Shown here piece by piece: positions 62,206 to 64,000 of a stretch of DNA of 64,000 nt. Origin of the DNA: Flavobacteriales bacterium (GTDB taxonomy: Bacteria > Bacteroidota > Bacteroidia > Flavobacteriales_C > GCA-002722245). The notes beneath the pieces are model-generated. The model saw only the letters and a list, made by a program, of their open reading frames with translations, did not search any database and was not told where the DNA came from. Every line of letters begins with the position of its first letter. The first letter of the stretch is position 1. The stretch covers positions 1 to 64,000 of the forward strand of contig JAHEZL010000001.1 of assembly GCA_023251095.1 (NCBI GenBank), in the 5' to 3' direction. Made by a program: the position numbers and the translations under genes.

Positions 62206-63657
62206 TCATTTTCTCTTTAAACTTCGTCCTCTCGGCTCATCAGCTTCACGCAACACAATTTCGGAATGAAGGAACATTGCAGCTTCGGCTGAATCATTCA
62301 CTTTTGAAGCACTGCGTTCTAACATTTCCGATTCAAAGTCAGTTAAGACACTTTTTCTTAGTCCGATTTCTCTCCATTTAGAAAATGGTCTGCATCCTGA
62401 AAAGATTCCACGAGCCAGTGCCAACCCATCCAGTAGCGCTTGATTCGCTCCTTGTCCTTTAAACGGACTCATGGGATGAGCTGCATCTCCTATCAAAGTA
62501 GCCGGACCAATTTTCTGTAACAATTCCGGCTTTAGTAATTCGCGGTCATACACGGGATAGCCCGAAATTTTATCAGTTTTGGTAGCCGATAAAATTTGAG
62601 GAATGGGATCGTGCCACTGTGCTCTGCGACAAGCCTCGTCCTTGAGTGCCTGAGGTCCCTGAGCACTCAAATCTTTAGCTTCTTTTTCTGTCATGGGGAA
62701 GCTAAATTGCCACATCACCGAATCTAATGAATAGGGCATTATGTAGATTCGTTCATGGCCATTAGCGGTTTGAAATACCGTGGCTGAGTCGAGCAAAGAA
62801 CGATCAACACCTTCAAGAGCACTCAAAGGACAAATACCCAATATCACAATACAACCAAGGAAACGCAAAGGAGAAATGTCTTCACCAATTAGCAAAGAGC
62901 GCACAGTACTTCTGATACCATCGGCTCCAACCACCAAATCAGCTTTTACACTCTTCATCGCTCCATCAACCTGAAAGTTTAGTTCAACACCGGCTCCATC
63001 ACCTTCCTTAATATTCAACAACTGATGTCCCCACTGCACCGCATCATTTCCGCCTATTTGTTCCAACAAAGCTAAGCGCAAAGATTGCCGTGCGATATGC
63101 ATGTTCGTACGTTTCGGAGGCGTATTCTCATTTGAAGCCATCCATTTTCTCATCCCCCATTCACCAATCACTTTTCCTTCTGTGGTATGAACCACATGTC
63201 GTGTTGAAATTATAGCTTCCTCTAAAGAGAAAATACCCAAGCCCTCAATCGCTTTTCTACCCTGTTGCACCGTGAGTGCATAACCCTGAGATCGTACATC
63301 AAAACCATTGTCACGTTCATAAACAGTAAAAGGAATTCCGCGATGCAAACAAGCCACAGCCAGAGCCAATCCGCCTATACCACCACCAATAATGGCAACA
63401 TGAGGGTAATTTTCTTTATCGGCTATGGGATGACTAGCAGAAGCGACTAAGCCTGATCCGCCACAATGCGTGCATGAAGACAGATGACCCTTTGGACGAA
63501 GCGGAGCTGGTCCTTCGCCCTTCATTTTCTCAAATTGCTCTATTGCTGCATGATATTGGAGTCGCACTTTTTTACGGATCTTACCGCTTTTTTGGCCGCG
63601 TCCTTTGCATTCCAAACAGATAGTCCAGCTAGCCTCTTTATTTTCCACCTTTTTCAT
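62206..63657 (-). CDS. FAD-dependent monooxygenase with DnaJ-like zinc finger
   Basis: A 483-residue protein. Residues 10-75 hold two CxxCxGxG repeats, CLECKGRG and CTHCGGSG, the zinc-binding pattern of DnaJ. Residues 85-460 are a class A flavin monooxygenase: dinucleotide fold VAIIGGGIGGLALAVA, VVGADGIRSTVRSLL (DG motif) and IGDAAHPMSPFKGQGANQAL (GD motif). Family members hydroxylate aromatic or quinone-like substrates with NAD(P)H; the substrate here is unknown. A -7-like TACTTCTG box ends 4 nt before the ATG. The gene stands alone in the gap-rich right end. Confidence 0.87.
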   Translation of the reverse strand: MKKVENKEASWTICLECKGRGQKSGKIRKKVRLQYHAAIEQFEKMKGEGPAPLRPKGHLSSCTHCGGSGLVASASHPIADKENYPHVAIIGGGIGGLALAVACLHRGIPFTVYERDNGFDVRSQGYALTVQQGRKAIEGLGIFSLEEAIISTRHVVHTTEGKVIGEWGMRKWMASNENTPPKRTNMHIARQSLRLALLEQIGGNDAVQWGHQLLNIKEGDGAGVELNFQVDGAMKSVKADLVVGADGIRSTVRSLLIGEDISPLRFLGCIVILGICPLSALEGVDRSLLDSATVFQTANGHERIYIMPYSLDSVMWQFSFPMTEKEAKDLSAQGPQALKDEACRRAQWHDPIPQILSATKTDKISGYPVYDRELLKPELLQKIGPATLIGDAAHPMSPFKGQGANQALLDGLALARGIFSGCRPFSKWREIGLRKSVLTDFESEMLERSASKVNDSAEAAMFLHSEIVLREADEPRGRSLKRK

Positions 63658-64000
63658 TTACCAGAAGTACCAAGGTAATAATAGTCCGATAAAATATCCC
63701 ATAACGGCTGCTTTGTATAGGTAAGTTAATAAAACTAATTATATTCGCTTAGACTGTCGTGAACACAGAAGATTACTAATCTTAATTCAATGTCTCCCGG
63801 CAATATAAAGCCTTCCAAAACCCGCTGTAGCGTTTAACAATACAACAATTACTTAAAAATGAAAACACAGGAAATAAAATCATCAGAAAATAAATAAATT
63901 GTTGCTGCTCCTGTTTTTTCGGAACTTAAATCATCAAAAAACTTATTGCACCTAATACCCTCTTGCCCCTTCCAGAGTAAGTCTTTTCCTTTTCAACACT
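63658..64000. other. Right-end non-coding stretch
   Basis: 343 bp without a convincing gene. The only candidate is a 12-codon frame starting ATG at 63859 (MKTQEIKSSENK) whose phase stays open after one TAA (63895-63897) to the window edge. No hairpin or consensus promoter stands out apart from the box next to the monooxygenase start. Confidence 0.4.

Overview
The window is a stretch of chromosome from a member of the Bacteroidota, most likely a Flavobacteriales-like or related environmental lineage. The evidence is AT-rich coding sequence, type IX secretion (T9SS) sorting domains at the C-termini of six large secreted proteins, promoter elements of the Bacteroidota type (-7 box TAnnTTTG), and family content typical of the phylum (OstA-like LPS protein, BT_3928-like DoxX protein, DUF1599, DUF5723, DUF983). 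No T9SS machinery gene, tRNA, rRNA, CRISPR array, prophage or transposase gene was seen.

Layout. 1-2.8 kb: purA and an OstA/LptA-like protein. 3-13.7 kb (minus): a long run reading DUF1599, DoxX-like protein, tpiA, prmA, a 1537-residue secreted protein, an ABC ATPase and a membrane protein. 13.7-16.5 kb (plus): folP, a YkgJ-type Cys-cluster protein and an unknown membrane protein. 16.7-22.3 kb (minus): a divergent Hsp70 with a small GrpE-like partner, then amt plus a GT22 mannosyltransferase. 22.7-30.4 kb: VanZ-like, GNAT, DUF5723, a fused FAD/Fe-S dehydrogenase, and the selenium pair selD-mnmH. 30.5-32.3 kb (plus): DUF3817, thioesterase, thioredoxin lipoprotein, DUF983. 32.5-40.3 kb (minus): a secreted-enzyme group (GH44 glucanase, CE4 deacetylase, S8 protease, all with T9SS tails), a lipoprotein, a YwqK/MORN protein and a GT2 glycosyltransferase. 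40.4 kb: SRP RNA with its own consensus promoter. 40.6-46.4 kb: a barrel protein, DEDD exonuclease, beta-propeller/SPOR protein, cutA, acyP, a FrnE-like oxidoreductase and rlmD. 46.4-64 kb: an accessory region with LamG, GH18 chitinase and L-type lectin T9SS proteins, an AAA/DUF4143 ATPase, tag, a Crp/Fnr regulator, small unknowns and a flavin monooxygenase, mixed with gene fragments and hairpin elements.

The most unusual structure is in the last 18 kb. The 3' ends of two unrelated housekeeping genes, rlmD and tag, each occur a second time about 3.2 kb downstream of the intact gene. In both cases the intervening DNA carries a large T9SS-exported lectin-like gene. The tag fragment starts 3-4 bases after a REP-like hairpin whose near-twin lies 1.7 kb further on. 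This looks like a recurring mode of inserting or shuffling surface-protein genes at gene 3' ends, though no recombinase is visible.

Second, many intergenic gaps hold palindromic elements with outer arms of 15-44 nt around smaller nested hairpins. Third, several genes have a -7 box ending 4-6 nt before the start codon, which predicts leaderless mRNAs and settles start choices. Other items worth checking are the 1537-residue protein with an H-loop-lacking ABC ATPase, the Hsp70/mini-GrpE pair, a flavin monooxygenase with a DnaJ-like zinc finger at its N-terminus, and a protein with acyl-carrier-like halves at its two ends. All functions are read from sequence by recognition of family motifs; no database search was run.
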